DNA of 64,000 nt from an uncultured Bacillota bacterium (GTDB lineage Bacteria; Bacillota_I; Bacilli_A; RFN20; CAG-826): positions 166,919 through 230,918 of the forward strand of contig OX437086.1 of NCBI GenBank assembly GCA_949299565.1. The letters are read 5' to 3'. Position numbers and translations under genes: made by a program. This document shows, one piece after another, positions 51,316 through 60,813 of this stretch; the first letter of the stretch is position 1; every line of letters begins with the position of its first letter. The notes beneath the pieces are model-generated. The model was not told where the DNA came from. It worked only from the letters and a program-made list of their open reading frames with translations, and made no database searches.

Positions 51316-53787
51316 ATGAGGCGTTTTATTGAACTAGAAAACAAAAAAAAGAACGAGATGATAGCGCGCATTAAAAACGCGTCACCGATTTATGTTGACC
51401 CGTCTTATGGTCTTTCTGAAGAAGAGGTCAAGACGCGCTTAAATGAAAATCTGCTCAACAAAACTCCTAAAAACGTAACGAAGACATATTGGCGTATTTT
51501 TGTTGATAATTTCTTTAGTTTTTTCAACATGGTGTTTTTGGCTATCGTTATTTTGTTAGTGGTCGCCGGCGCTGATATATCCTACTTCTTTTTTACGCTG
51601 CCGATTATTTGTAACATTGCTTTGGGTCTCATTTGCGATATACACGCTAGACGAATGGTTGATAAGCTGCGTTTGGTGACAGAGCCCAAGGTAACAGTCA
51701 TCCGTGACGGGAAAGAAAATGAATTGCCGCTTGGGGAATTAGTTTTAAGTGACATCTATATTTTAAGAGCCGGTGATCAAATTCCGACTGATAGCACAAT
51801 TGTTCAAGGCAGCATCACCGTTGACGAAGCGCTTCTTACCGGTGAATCTGATCCAATTTTTAAGGAAGTCGGTGCTTCTATTTATGGCGGTTCGTATGTA
51901 AAAAGTGGAACAGCGCGTGCTCAGGTCACATCTGTCGGCATTGCGAATTATGCTGAATCATTGCAGCAAGAAGCTAAAAAGTTTTCACGTCCAAAATCTG
52001 AACTTAAAAAATCTTGCCTTTTGATTTTTAGATTTACTGGAATTGGTGCGGTTATTTTAGGATTCGCTATGCTTCTAACTTGGCTTATTCAAAGCGTGAT
52101 TGGCGGAGATTTGAATTACGCATCTTATTCAAAATTCGCTATTGAAAATTTTTCTGGTTCCTTAACAGCGATGATTCCGGCGGGACTTTATCTCTTAACA
52201 TCCCTTACTCTCTCCATCGGCGTCATAAATTTAGCTAGTAAAAGAATGCATGTTCAGGAACTTTATTGCATTGAAATGTTGGCCCGCGTTGATGTAATTT
52301 GCTTTGATAAAACAGGAACAATCACTGACGGGAAACTAAAAGTACTGAATTTCTATAGTTTCTCCAATCTTTTTTCTAAAGAGGAGTTGAAAAAATACAT
52401 TATTGCTTTAGTGACACAAACGGGCGATAAGAACGCGACCGCAGAAGCGATTCTTGAATTAAAAGATGATTTTGATAACGAATTGACCACCATTGCTTTT
52501 TGGCCGTTTGATTCAAGCAAAAAGCAATCAGCTGTTTCATTTAAAGACCTCGGCACCTTTGTGATGGGCGCGCAAGAATTTATTGATGGAAAAAAAGATA
52601 AACAAGCACTCTCCTTAATCAAAGAAGAAGAAAATACGGGAAAACGGGTTATTTCGATTTTTTATAGCCCAAGAACTTTTGCCAAGAATGAAAAAATAAG
52701 TGATTTAGAGCTTGTTGGATATGTATCTTTCTCTGATCATATAAAGGATGATGCCTTTGAAAATATCGCGTGGTTTCAAAAAAACGGAGTCGAAGTAAAA
52801 ATTATTTCCGGGGACAATTCTTTAACAGTGTCGCGCATCGCTGAAGAAGTTGGTGTTAAAAACGCCCAAAATTCCGTTTCTTTAGAAAGCGTTTCCGATG
52901 ACGAACTCATTGCCTTATCCCCAAAAACGACCGTTTTCGGACGCGTTAAGCCGGAACAAAAAGCTTTGATAATTGAAAGCCTTCAAAAATCAGGCCATGT
53001 TGTGGCAATGACTGGAGATGGCGTCAATGATATTTTGGCCTTAAAGAAATCCGATTGTTCGATTGCAATGGCGAGCGGTTCTAGCGCCACTCGAAATATA
53101 GCGCACATCGTTTCGCTCGATAACGACTTTTCTAAGCTTCCGCGGGTAGTTTTTGAAGGGAGAAGAGTAATCAACAACCTTCAAAGAACATCATCTCTAT
53201 TTTTAGCGAAGACCGTTTTCGCTTTCATGATGACGATTGTCTTCCTTATTTCGCAGTGGTGCGGCGGGCCTAGATATCCATTCACGACGAAAAATATGGT
53301 TCTTTGGGAAGTCGTCACGATTGGCCTCGGCGGTTTTTTGTTAGCGCTTCAACCATCAAACGAACGTTTGCAAGGCTCATTCCTAATCAACACATTAAAA
53401 CGAGCATTCCCGGCCGGAATTGTCGCTGTTCTTTCATGCTTGATTATCTTTTTAATTACAATCATCAACCCATCTTTAATTTCTTTTGAACAAGCAAGGG
53501 CGATGGCGGTTATCCTTTTCTCTCTGCTTAGTTTCTGTACTCTCTTCAGAATTTGTTGGCCGTTTGATCTTTATCGAATTCTAGTTTATGGCGGACTTTT
53601 GATTTTGGCTTTCGCCTTATTGTTTGTCGATTTGTACACGCGTTTTGATATTTTTGACATTAATTTCTCAATTTTAGGCGGTTTGAATTACGGCATATGT
53701 GCTGGAATTTTTGTTGGAGCGGCCGCTCTTTATGCTCTCCTTGATTATTTATTTTCAAAGTGGAAGATAAAAAGGAGAGTTGATTGA
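51316..53787 (+). CDS. P-type ATPase, cation-transporting, ion unassigned
   Basis: The 823-residue protein has the actuator LLTGESD, phosphorylated Asp331 in CFDKTGTITDG, and hinge MTGDGVNDILALKKSDCSIAM, plus about ten hydrophobic segments. The helix-4 signature reads IPAGLYLL, where Ca/Mg pumps have PEGL and copper or zinc pumps CPC; no N-terminal metal-binding domain is seen. Hence a cation pump of the general class but without a transport-specificity call. GGAG upstream and a three-base gap after the ABC gene suggest one operon; the next gene psuG begins right after its stop. Confidence 0.87.
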   Translation: MRRFIELENKKKNEMIARIKNASPIYVDPSYGLSEEEVKTRLNENLLNKTPKNVTKTYWRIFVDNFFSFFNMVFLAIVILLVVAGADISYFFFTLPIICNIALGLICDIHARRMVDKLRLVTEPKVTVIRDGKENELPLGELVLSDIYILRAGDQIPTDSTIVQGSITVDEALLTGESDPIFKEVGASIYGGSYVKSGTARAQVTSVGIANYAESLQQEAKKFSRPKSELKKSCLLIFRFTGIGAVILGFAMLLTWLIQSVIGGDLNYASYSKFAIENFSGSLTAMIPAGLYLLTSLTLSIGVINLASKRMHVQELYCIEMLARVDVICFDKTGTITDGKLKVLNFYSFSNLFSKEELKKYIIALVTQTGDKNATAEAILELKDDFDNELTTIAFWPFDSSKKQSAVSFKDLGTFVMGAQEFIDGKKDKQALSLIKEEENTGKRVISIFYSPRTFAKNEKISDLELVGYVSFSDHIKDDAFENIAWFQKNGVEVKIISGDNSLTVSRIAEEVGVKNAQNSVSLESVSDDELIALSPKTTVFGRVKPEQKALIIESLQKSGHVVAMTGDGVNDILALKKSDCSIAMASGSSATRNIAHIVSLDNDFSKLPRVVFEGRRVINNLQRTSSLFLAKTVFAFMMTIVFLISQWCGGPRYPFTTKNMVLWEVVTIGLGGFLLALQPSNERLQGSFLINTLKRAFPAGIVAVLSCLIIFLITIINPSLISFEQARAMAVILFSLLSFCTLFRICWPFDLYRILVYGGLLILAFALLFVDLYTRFDIFDINFSILGGLNYGICAGIFVGAAALYALLDYLFSKWKIKRRVD

Positions 53788-54681
53788 ATGCGGATAAAAG
53801 ATGATGTCGCCATTGCGCTTAAACACGGAAAGCCTATTGTTGCGTTAGAGACGACGATAATTTCCCACGGCCTTCCATATCCTACAAATTTAGAAACCGC
53901 TTTTGAACTGGAGGAGATTATTCGTTCTCTAGGAGCAACGCCGGCAACGCTAGGAATTGTCGATGGCGAGATAGCGATTGGTTTAAGCAAAGACGAAATA
54001 AGATCCTTCGCTACAAGAAAAGATATCATCAAAGTCTCAAAAAGAGATTTGCCGATTGTGATGGCCAAAAAGCTTTGGGGCGCGACAACCGTCTCAGCCA
54101 CTCTGATTTTAGCTAAAATGGCTGGCATCAAATATTTTGCGACTGGCGGTATTGGCGGCGTCCATCGAGGGGCCTCTAATTCTTTTGATGTTTCGCGCGA
54201 CTTATATGAGATTGCATCTTCTCCCGTCGTCACCATTTGTTCGGGAGCGAAAGCAATTCTCGATATTCCTAAAACATTAGAGGTTTTGGAGACGTTGGGT
54301 GTTTCGATCCTTTCTTATAAGAGCCGTTGCTTCCCTGCTTTTTATTCGCGATCAACATCGTATCCTGTTGACTACGATTGTCAGACAATTGACGATTTAT
54401 TGAGAATTATTCAAGATAATAGAAAGCTGGACAAAAACGGGATTTTAGTTGTTAACCCTTGTCCCGAGGAAGATGAAATACCATTCGAAAGAATTGAACC
54501 GCTTATCGAAGAAGCTATTCAAACGGCTGGAAGAAAAGGCGTTTACGGTAAGGACGTAACTCCGTTTTTATTGTCTTCGCTCTGTGAGATCAGCGATGGT
54601 CAAACTTTAAAAGCAAATGTCTCATTAGTTAAAAACAACGCACATTTGGCTGCGCAATTAGCCGTACATGATATATCCTAA
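53788..54681 (+). CDS. psuG: Pseudouridine-5'-phosphate glycosidase
   Basis: PsuG splits pseudouridine 5'-phosphate to uracil and ribose 5-phosphate. The 297 residues show VALETTIISHGLPYP, GIVDGEIAIGLS, GATTVSATLILA, FATGGIGGVHRG and NPCPEEDEIP, close to the family profile and its usual length. The partner kinase PsuK is not in the neighbourhood. The ATG follows directly on the P-type ATPase stop codon, and a regulator and dehydrogenase follow. Confidence 0.93.
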   Translation: MRIKDDVAIALKHGKPIVALETTIISHGLPYPTNLETAFELEEIIRSLGATPATLGIVDGEIAIGLSKDEIRSFATRKDIIKVSKRDLPIVMAKKLWGATTVSATLILAKMAGIKYFATGGIGGVHRGASNSFDVSRDLYEIASSPVVTICSGAKAILDIPKTLEVLETLGVSILSYKSRCFPAFYSRSTSYPVDYDCQTIDDLLRIIQDNRKLDKNGILVVNPCPEEDEIPFERIEPLIEEAIQTAGRKGVYGKDVTPFLLSSLCEISDGQTLKANVSLVKNNAHLAAQLAVHDIS

Positions 54682-54697
54682 ATAAAGGGTAAAATTT

Positions 54698-55255
54698 ATG
54701 ATGACAGAAGCTAAATTTAAGCATGCTCTACGAACAATGATTCTTGAGATGCCCCTAGAGGAAATTAACGTCAAAGGACTTTGCGAACGTTGTCATTGTC
54801 ATCGGCAAACGTTTTACTATCATTTTGAAAATATTTACGATCTTCTAGATGCTATTTTTTTAACGGAAGAAGTTAAGGGCTTAGATAACGCCACTGAACC
54901 GGAAGAGGTTTTAGTGGCCCTCGTGTCTTATATGAAAGAGAACTTTGATTTTGTGAAGGCCGTCTCAGCTTCTTCGGCCCGTGATTTAGTGATTGATTTT
55001 GTAGAGAGCAAAATTACGACGAAACTTTTTCCGCTTCTTCATTTACAAGATAATGAAAAATTAAGTAAGGATGCCTATCGATCGATTGCAAGAAGATATG
55101 CACATATTGTGAGTGAAGAATTTGGTCAATGCTTCAAAGACAAGGCTATAACGCCACTAAAATTCGAGAGGAGAATGAAGGCCTTTGCTATAGCAAGCCT
55201 CCATACCGTCCTTCCCGCTTTAGTGACCTTGGCCAAAGAGGAACGCGCGCGATGA
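54698..55255 (+). CDS. TetR-like regulator
   Basis: The 185-residue product has a short N-terminal helix-turn-helix of the TetR/DhaS type (INVKGLCERCHCHRQTFYYHFENIYDLLDAIF). The ligand domain is not identified. The ATG overlap with the following dehydrogenase (ATGA at 55252-55255) means the two are co-translated, so it may govern this operon or respond to the dehydrogenase substrate. Confidence 0.85.
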   Translation: MMTEAKFKHALRTMILEMPLEEINVKGLCERCHCHRQTFYYHFENIYDLLDAIFLTEEVKGLDNATEPEEVLVALVSYMKENFDFVKAVSASSARDLVIDFVESKITTKLFPLLHLQDNEKLSKDAYRSIARRYAHIVSEEFGQCFKDKAITPLKFERRMKAFAIASLHTVLPALVTLAKEERAR

Positions 55256-56418
55256 ACGCTTTTTCTTATTGCATGTCTACAAAAATCATCTTCGGCAATT
55301 ATATTGTTGAAGATGTTGGTTTTCATTTAAAAAACGCCGGTTTTACCAATATTTTGTTTATATATGGCACGAATTCTCTCAAAGCAAGCGGGAATTACGA
55401 CATTATCATAAAATCGCTGCAAAACAATGGAATTTCTTTTGTCGAATATGGAGGCATCACGCCAAATCCGGATATTCATTTTGTTTATGACTGCTTAGAT
55501 ATTTTTAGGAAACGCCATTTTGAAGCTATTTTGGCTGTTGGGGGCGGTTCTACGATTGATGTTGCTAAATCGGTAGCAGTGAGTTGCTTTTTAGAGTCGG
55601 ATAAAGATCCACTTCTTTTCAATAAGAAGAAACTTCGCCCACAAAAAGCGCTTCCCTTTATAGCTGTTCCAACAATCGTTGGATCCGGTAGCGAATGCTC
55701 TGATTCCTGCGTTATATCTGATTACAAAAATAATTTCAAAGCAGGCTTCAACAGCGATTTGATTCGTCCGAAAATGGCAATTTTGGATCCCGCTCTTACC
55801 TATAGCGTTTCTAAAAAACAGACGACTGCTGGCGTTCTTGATACGATGATGCATGCTTTGGAACGTTATTTCGAACCAACGAATTATGAGTTAGTTGACG
55901 CTTGGGCTTTAGAATTAGTTAGTAACGGACGGATCGTCTTAAATGATCTTAAAAACGAAAAGGCCAGAAGCACTTTGATGCTCAATTCTTCTTTTGCTCA
56001 TAACGGTATTTTAGGTTTAGCAAAAATCCAATCTTTTTCTGTCCATCCTTTAGAACACGCCTTGAGTGCTTTATATCCTAATATCACTCATGGTCTCGGC
56101 GTCGGGCTTGTGTTTTTAGGATGGGCAAGTTTTATGCGCTTAAAAATCGAAAAGAAATTAGCGAGAATGGCGAGAATTGTCTTTGAAAATAATATTCAGG
56201 ATGATAAAGAATCGTCTATAATGTGCCTTGATGCTTGGCGGCAAATGTTAAGCGATTTAGGCGCCCCGACATCCTTAAAAGAATTAGGAATTCTAGATAG
56301 CGATATTGATATTCTCGCTGATATAGTAACCGCTGGTGGCACACGTGTGGTTGGCCCAACGGGACTTACCATAAATAGAGACGATGTAGTTGCGATATAT
56401 CGTTTGATATCGAAATAA
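55252..56418 (+). CDS. Iron-containing alcohol dehydrogenase
   Basis: The 388-residue group III dehydrogenase has NAD-binding VGGGSTIDVAKSVA, the PTIVGSGSE loop, and metal ligands in LDTMMHALERYF and SVHPLEHALSALYPNITHG. Family members reduce aldehydes or ketones, or oxidise butanol, lactaldehyde or glycerol; the substrate is unknown. The true start is the ATG at 55252 (MNAFSYC), coupled to the TetR gene; an upstream open frame overlaps that gene. Confidence 0.9.
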   Translation: MNAFSYCMSTKIIFGNYIVEDVGFHLKNAGFTNILFIYGTNSLKASGNYDIIIKSLQNNGISFVEYGGITPNPDIHFVYDCLDIFRKRHFEAILAVGGGSTIDVAKSVAVSCFLESDKDPLLFNKKKLRPQKALPFIAVPTIVGSGSECSDSCVISDYKNNFKAGFNSDLIRPKMAILDPALTYSVSKKQTTAGVLDTMMHALERYFEPTNYELVDAWALELVSNGRIVLNDLKNEKARSTLMLNSSFAHNGILGLAKIQSFSVHPLEHALSALYPNITHGLGVGLVFLGWASFMRLKIEKKLARMARIVFENNIQDDKESSIMCLDAWRQMLSDLGAPTSLKELGILDSDIDILADIVTAGGTRVVGPTGLTINRDDVVAIYRLISK

Positions 56419-56429
56419 AGGAGAAGAAT

Positions 56430-57677
56430 ATGAAACGCAGTAATTTGTGGGGATGGATTATATACATCGCCATGCTTGTGATTGCCGTGGTAGTAGGACT
56501 TGTTGTTGTCCGCCCTTACTTTAACAGAGAAATTTTAGCGCCGGTTCCAATGAATGGGATTGTCTTCATTCTTTTGGCCGTCCTTTTGGGTGTTATTGGT
56601 AATGCTTTGCTTGTTGAACTTGGACATTTGCTTGGTGCTAAAGCCGGAGGATATAAAGTTCTTTCTTGGAACTGCTTAGGCTTCACTTTCAAAAGAGACA
56701 CTAACGATAAATTCCGTTTTTGTTTCTCGAATTTTGATGGTTTAACTGGAGAGACTAAGGTCGGTCCTAAGGATATTAAAAAATCCAATCCTTCTTTAAT
56801 GGGCTATTTTTCTCTTCTCCTTTTCCTATTAGAAGTCATAGGCTTAGTTATCGTTATAGTACTAGGCGGCATGGCAGAGGCTAACGACCCAGCAAATCCG
56901 ATTATTTGGTGGAAGGTTTTTGCGATTGTCGTTTTAACTGTTGGTGGAATGATTTATCTTTATGATATTTTTCCTGCCCCCCTTGATAGCAAAAACGATG
57001 GTTATGTCCTTGTAATTGCTTCAAATAAGACCAACCGTGTTGCGTACAATCAAATGCTTAAAGCCGAATATGATGCCGCGCTTGGCTTACCGGTTGAAGA
57101 ATTACCGATTTATGAAGACGTCACTGATTTTACAGAGCGTGTAAATCAGGTTTCTGTTTATCGGCATTTGGCTAAGCATGAATACGTAGAAGCTCTTTCT
57201 ATTGTTGAAAAAACTATCGCGTGTAAAGGGAAAGTAAGCGATACAACTTATCGTTCTGCCGTCGCCCAAAAATGCTCATTGTTGTTGTTAAACGGTCAAT
57301 TTGAGGAGGGGCGTGAATATTACGTTTCAATACCTTTAGACTGCAAGAAATTTATCGCATCGATGGAGAACGCCCCCGCTAATCGCGCATATATTTTGAT
57401 CAGTGGTTTGATTGAATCTTCTATTCAAGAGACAACGCAAGCTTTAGATCATGCAGATACTGCTATTAGAAACGCTGATAAAGATAAGCAAGATATTGAA
57501 GAAGACTTAATAAGAATCGCTTTGCAGATGGTAATCAAAGCTCATCCTGATTGGGATATGAGTGCTTATAATTCCGGCGAAGAAGATAGTTCTGCTTCAA
57601 CTGATAACGACACTAAGCAAGCCTCTAACGAGAATAAAAACGAAGCATCTAACGACGATACTGAACAAAATAATTAA
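56430..57677 (+). CDS. M50-like (site-2-protease-like) membrane protein lacking the first catalytic histidine
   Basis: The 415-residue protein has membrane segments near 8-28, 42-62, 125-147 and 162-182. The sequence VELGHLLGAKAGGYKVLSW (from residue 62) aligns with the M50 zinc-site HELGH and its following helix, and FPAPLDSKNDGYVL (181-194) with the second M50 motif N-D-G. Val62 stands where the first zinc His should be, so a zinc site seems broken. The C-terminal half is helical, ending in an acidic Asn/Asp/Glu-rich tail (residues about 380-415). It is probably a regulated scaffold or pseudoprotease; function unknown. Confidence 0.6.
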   Translation: MKRSNLWGWIIYIAMLVIAVVVGLVVVRPYFNREILAPVPMNGIVFILLAVLLGVIGNALLVELGHLLGAKAGGYKVLSWNCLGFTFKRDTNDKFRFCFSNFDGLTGETKVGPKDIKKSNPSLMGYFSLLLFLLEVIGLVIVIVLGGMAEANDPANPIIWWKVFAIVVLTVGGMIYLYDIFPAPLDSKNDGYVLVIASNKTNRVAYNQMLKAEYDAALGLPVEELPIYEDVTDFTERVNQVSVYRHLAKHEYVEALSIVEKTIACKGKVSDTTYRSAVAQKCSLLLLNGQFEEGREYYVSIPLDCKKFIASMENAPANRAYILISGLIESSIQETTQALDHADTAIRNADKDKQDIEEDLIRIALQMVIKAHPDWDMSAYNSGEEDSSASTDNDTKQASNENKNEASNDDTEQNN

Positions 57678-57694
57678 AGCAAAATTATTTATAT

Positions 57695-57723
57695 ACCGCC
57701 TCATTTCTTGTGGCGGTTTTTTT
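57695..57723 (+). terminator. Rho-independent terminator after the M50-like gene
   Basis: ACCGCC, an 11-base loop and GGCGGT are followed by seven T residues, 18 bases after the stop. Confidence 0.9.
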
Positions 57724-57881
57724 GTTGTCGTCCCTAAAAATAAACGCAAGATGAAAACTAGGTTTTATTTATAAGTTGCTAACGTTCTTTACGAATTAAG
57801 TTGCGCTTCTCGTGGGGGGTATAATCAACAAGACGAAATAAAATTACGAATCAAGCTTTCTCTTTAGGAAAAGGTAAAGAA

Positions 57882-58136
57882 TTGTTTATGGAAGAAAATC
57901 AGCAATTTAACATAGAAACGAAATCAAACGAAGGGTTGGATGACGTTGTCCGTTGTCCGAATTGTGGATCAACGCAAATTGAATTTGTTACATATCAAGC
58001 AAGCCAAGGCTACGATGCCGCTCAAGGCTGTTGTGGCATTTTAATGTGTGGTCCTTTAGGAGCCTTATGCGGAGTTGGACCAAAAGAAAAGCCGAAAACT
58101 GTTCGCAAATGCAAAAAGTGCGGCCATGAATTTTAG
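57882..58136 (+). CDS. Small zinc-ribbon protein
   Basis: The product is about 82-84 residues. Two Cys pairs (RCPNCGS and CKKCGHEF) at either end can form a zinc ribbon. Between them is a Cys/Gly-rich hydrophobic stretch ([18 protein letters not shown]) that may enter a membrane. A TTG at 57882 with AAGG seven bases upstream or an ATG at 57888 may start it. The -10 TATAAT near 57821 could drive it. Its end overlaps the next gene, so the two act as a pair. Unrecognised function. Confidence 0.65.
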   Translation: MFMEENQQFNIETKSNEGLDDVVRCPNCGSTQIEFVTYQASQGYDAAQGCCGILMCGPLGALCGVGPKEKPKTVRKCKKCGHEF

Positions 58137-58527
58137 AAACAAAAGACATAAGCCGGTTACTGAAGAACAGTATAAAAAATGGCAAAGGTTTATGGATTTA
58201 GGATACAAACTTTGCCGCTGTCATCAATTGCCAGAAAGAAGTTTTTATTATCACGGATTTCAATTTCCTGTATGTGCAAGATGTACAGGAATTTTATGCG
58301 GTTTTTTCATTTTAGGCCCAATTATAACTATTTTTACATTTGGGAATATGTATGTTTCGCTGCTTCTTTTCTTTTTAATGATTTTTGATGGAGGGCTGCA
58401 ATTGATTACGAAATATCATTCGAACAATCTTTTGCGACTCATGACAGGCCTAGGGTTTGGTTACGCCTCTTTTTCTCTTATTGTTCATATTGTTGAGAGA
58501 ACAATATATTTGATTTGTAATATTTGA
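58126..58527 (+). CDS. DUF2085 membrane protein
   Basis: The 133-residue protein has the DUF2085 signature [28 protein letters not shown] (split here as [12 protein letters not shown] and FPVCARCTG) and about three membrane helices after it. The conserved Cys and His residues look like a metal or redox site. Its start overlaps the zinc-ribbon gene by 11 bases. The biochemical role of DUF2085 is unknown. Confidence 0.8.
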   Translation: MNFRNKRHKPVTEEQYKKWQRFMDLGYKLCRCHQLPERSFYYHGFQFPVCARCTGILCGFFILGPIITIFTFGNMYVSLLLFFLMIFDGGLQLITKYHSNNLLRLMTGLGFGYASFSLIVHIVERTIYLICNI

Positions 58528-58642
58528 GTGCTAGTTATTTTATATCCATAGAAAATACTGATCACAATATATTTAATAAATGATGATTAACATATTTCTT
58601 AGTATATATCTAATAAAATTAATACCTAAAAATATGAACCAA

Positions 58643-59254
58643 TTAATGCTTCCACAAACTTCTATATATATCGTAGAGAAAGAGTCTTTTCGTTGCTTTT
58701 GCAGGGAAAAATTTCCCATATTTCATAGCCTCATCCGCGGTCAAATGCTTTCTTCGACAGAACGATTGGAGGATCGGCAAGTTTTCTTTAATAGTCGTGT
58801 CATCATTTGCGGTTAAATAGGTTAAAAGCAAGTTTATCGCTAAATTATCGTTTGTTATAGGAAGATATGGCTTTCGAATAGTTATCCGCCTTTCGAAAGA
58901 ATAGATTGTCTTTTTCCCTGATGTTGCTTTGTTTGTGTAAATGTCGATTTGTTCTTTAAAATCCGGATTCATATCTAGCAAAGAATTTTTAAAATTTTTG
59001 CCGGCATAGAAGCCGATGTTGTTGCCCGCCGCAAGAATATATCGTTCAGAAATCGCGGACTCATAAGTGTAACTGCCAGCATTGAGAACATAGGTTCCAT
59101 ATCCCAGATGTTTCAGATCTTTTGACTTAACTAAAAAATTTAAGCTTTGTCTGATTTCAGATATTTTTAGCCCAGTACCTAGTAGATCTTGCGGACTAAA
59201 TGGATTATTTTTGCCTATTTTCTTTTTGATGTAATTCAAAATCAATTCGTTCAT
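58643..59254 (-). CDS. AbiEi-like antitoxin/regulator without a partner
   Basis: The 203-residue protein begins with a winged helix (FSPQDLLGTGLKISEIRQSLNFLVKSKDLKHLGYGTYVL) followed by a long domain, matching the layout of type IV antitoxins (AbiEi and DUF6088 families). AbiEi represses its own operon and blocks the nucleotidyltransferase toxin AbiEii. No AbiEii gene follows; downstream there is only a short gap and the convergent DUF2085 gene. An inverted repeat lies upstream. Assignment rests on general layout, so it is moderate. Confidence 0.6.
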   Translation of the reverse strand: MNELILNYIKKKIGKNNPFSPQDLLGTGLKISEIRQSLNFLVKSKDLKHLGYGTYVLNAGSYTYESAISERYILAAGNNIGFYAGKNFKNSLLDMNPDFKEQIDIYTNKATSGKKTIYSFERRITIRKPYLPITNDNLAINLLLTYLTANDDTTIKENLPILQSFCRRKHLTADEAMKYGKFFPAKATKRLFLYDIYRSLWKH

Positions 59255-59269
59255 GACTATATAATATAT

Positions 59270-59286
59270 TACCTAAAAAATAGGTA
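59270..59286. promoter_or_regulatory. Inverted repeat upstream of the AbiEi-like gene
   Basis: TACCTA-AAAAA-TAGGTA is a perfect 6-base inverted repeat 16 bases before the start codon and next to an AT-rich -10-like stretch, a plausible autorepression site. Confidence 0.5.
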
Positions 59287-59423
59287 TCAATTATAAGATT
59301 CACCATTGCGATTTTTTTATTTTCAACTAGCCTAAGTTTTTGTTCTTTTAAACTTTAGAAAAAGAACGTGCTGATTATGATTCTATTTTTATAACTGTTT
59401 ATGTCTCTTGTTTTTGCTGTTTT

Positions 59424-59452
59424 AAAAAAGACGATTCGGTAAACAAATCATC
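59424..59452 (-). terminator. Rho-independent terminator after tldE
   Basis: The reverse strand pairs GATGATT with AATCGTC (one G-T pair) and is followed by TTTTTT, 21 bases after the tldE stop. Confidence 0.75.
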
Positions 59453-59472
59453 TCTAAAGTTTTTGATAATTT

Positions 59473-60798
59473 TTATTCTCCGCCTATCGACATTTTTTTG
59501 ACATAAACATTCGGGCACGAGACTTCATTTGCCAAAATTGAATGTTCGTTATCGATGTCTTTTATGTCCTTAAACATTTGAAATAGATTTCCAGAAAGAG
59601 TTATGAGGCTTAAAGGTCTATCTATCTTCCCGTTTTTGATCAAGAAGCCTTCGGCTTGGCATGAGAAGTTACCAGATTCAGCATTCATTCCAGTGCCTAG
59701 TCCGGCTAAGTCGGTTATATAGACGCCGTTCTCGATGGGTTTAATCATTTCGTTAAAACCTTTGCGCGATGGTTTGACTGTGACGTAAGAGACGCCAATA
59801 CCCATCTTGCCTCCTGACCATACGGCATTAGCGGTTGTTTTAGCGTTATCTTTAGCGGCCGTTTCGCGGTTATATAGATATGTTAATAGACGCCCTTTTT
59901 TCACGATGTCTTTGTTGAATTTGGCAACCCCTTCATCGTCAAAATAAGAATAGAAGCAAGTCTTGTCCAAAGGCCTTTCAGAAATAGTTATTATGCTGCT
60001 TGCTACTTTTTCGTTGAGTTTGCCAATTAATTGAGAAGAATTTTTTTGAATTTCTTCAGCGCTTGTAGAGCGCAAGAAATAGCGGAGCAAAGAAGCGAAG
60101 CAATCGTGTTTTAATACCGTGGGGTAATAACCGGAAGAGCAAGAAGTTCCGCCTAATTTGTCGATTGCGTTTTTCGCAACCTTTTGAGCAAATTTTAAAT
60201 AATCAAATTCTTGAAAATTGCTTCCAAAGAAAATTTCGCCGGATGTCTTGGTTTCATTGCTTTCTTTCGCGATTGCTGAAGCCTGAACAACGAAAACGTT
60301 GCTCTTCTCTTTTAAAGCCAATCCGTATGAATTGTAAAATTCCGAAGAAGACTCCTCATCTTCGTAGACCACTGACTCTACTTCAGAAATACGAGAATCA
60401 TAGGATAATATTGCCTGCTCTATCTTTTTCAAAATATCGATTTTATCTTCGTTTTTAATGGAGGAAAGGCTGGAGGAAAAAACTCTCTTTCGACAATATT
60501 TTTCGCTTCCTTTAAAAAGACCGACTTCATTTTTCTTTTCATTATTTTTCGCTGTTTCTAAAATGCCGTCGATGAGAAAGCTATTGCTTTCCTTATCAAG
60601 CCTTTCAGTTGAAGCGGACCCTAGTTTTCCATCAACAATCCCTGAAGCCAAAACCGATTGAGAGGAGGCGATCGTGCAATTATCAATTTCGCCATGAAAT
60701 AGAGAATATGAAGTTGTCTTGCTTTTAAAAATTTGAACTTGCGACGTTTCGATACCTTTATTTTTCGCTTCTTCGAAGAAAATATGACGATTCCACAT
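59473..60798 (-). CDS. tldE: TldE/PmbA-family peptidase subunit
   Basis: The 441-residue protein is the TldE half of a heterodimeric zinc peptidase, lacking a HExxH. It shows SGEIFFGSNFQ, GMNAESGNFSCQAEGFLIKNGK and other family segments. TldE recruits unfolded or leader peptides to TldD. I start at 60798 (MWNRHIFFEEA), where GAGGTGATAAAG is the ribosome-binding site; a GTG nine bases upstream is the alternative. It follows tldD by 15 bases. Confidence 0.9.
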   Translation of the reverse strand: MWNRHIFFEEAKNKGIETSQVQIFKSKTTSYSLFHGEIDNCTIASSQSVLASGIVDGKLGSASTERLDKESNSFLIDGILETAKNNEKKNEVGLFKGSEKYCRKRVFSSSLSSIKNEDKIDILKKIEQAILSYDSRISEVESVVYEDEESSSEFYNSYGLALKEKSNVFVVQASAIAKESNETKTSGEIFFGSNFQEFDYLKFAQKVAKNAIDKLGGTSCSSGYYPTVLKHDCFASLLRYFLRSTSAEEIQKNSSQLIGKLNEKVASSIITISERPLDKTCFYSYFDDEGVAKFNKDIVKKGRLLTYLYNRETAAKDNAKTTANAVWSGGKMGIGVSYVTVKPSRKGFNEMIKPIENGVYITDLAGLGTGMNAESGNFSCQAEGFLIKNGKIDRPLSLITLSGNLFQMFKDIKDIDNEHSILANEVSCPNVYVKKMSIGGE

Positions 60799-60813
60799 CT
60801 TTATCACCTCTTT

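Noticed and set aside
58528-58642. AT-rich gap between the DUF2085 and AbiEi-like genes
   Set aside because: No gene, hairpin with T-tract or repeat is evident; it looks like plain intergenic sequence between convergent genes.
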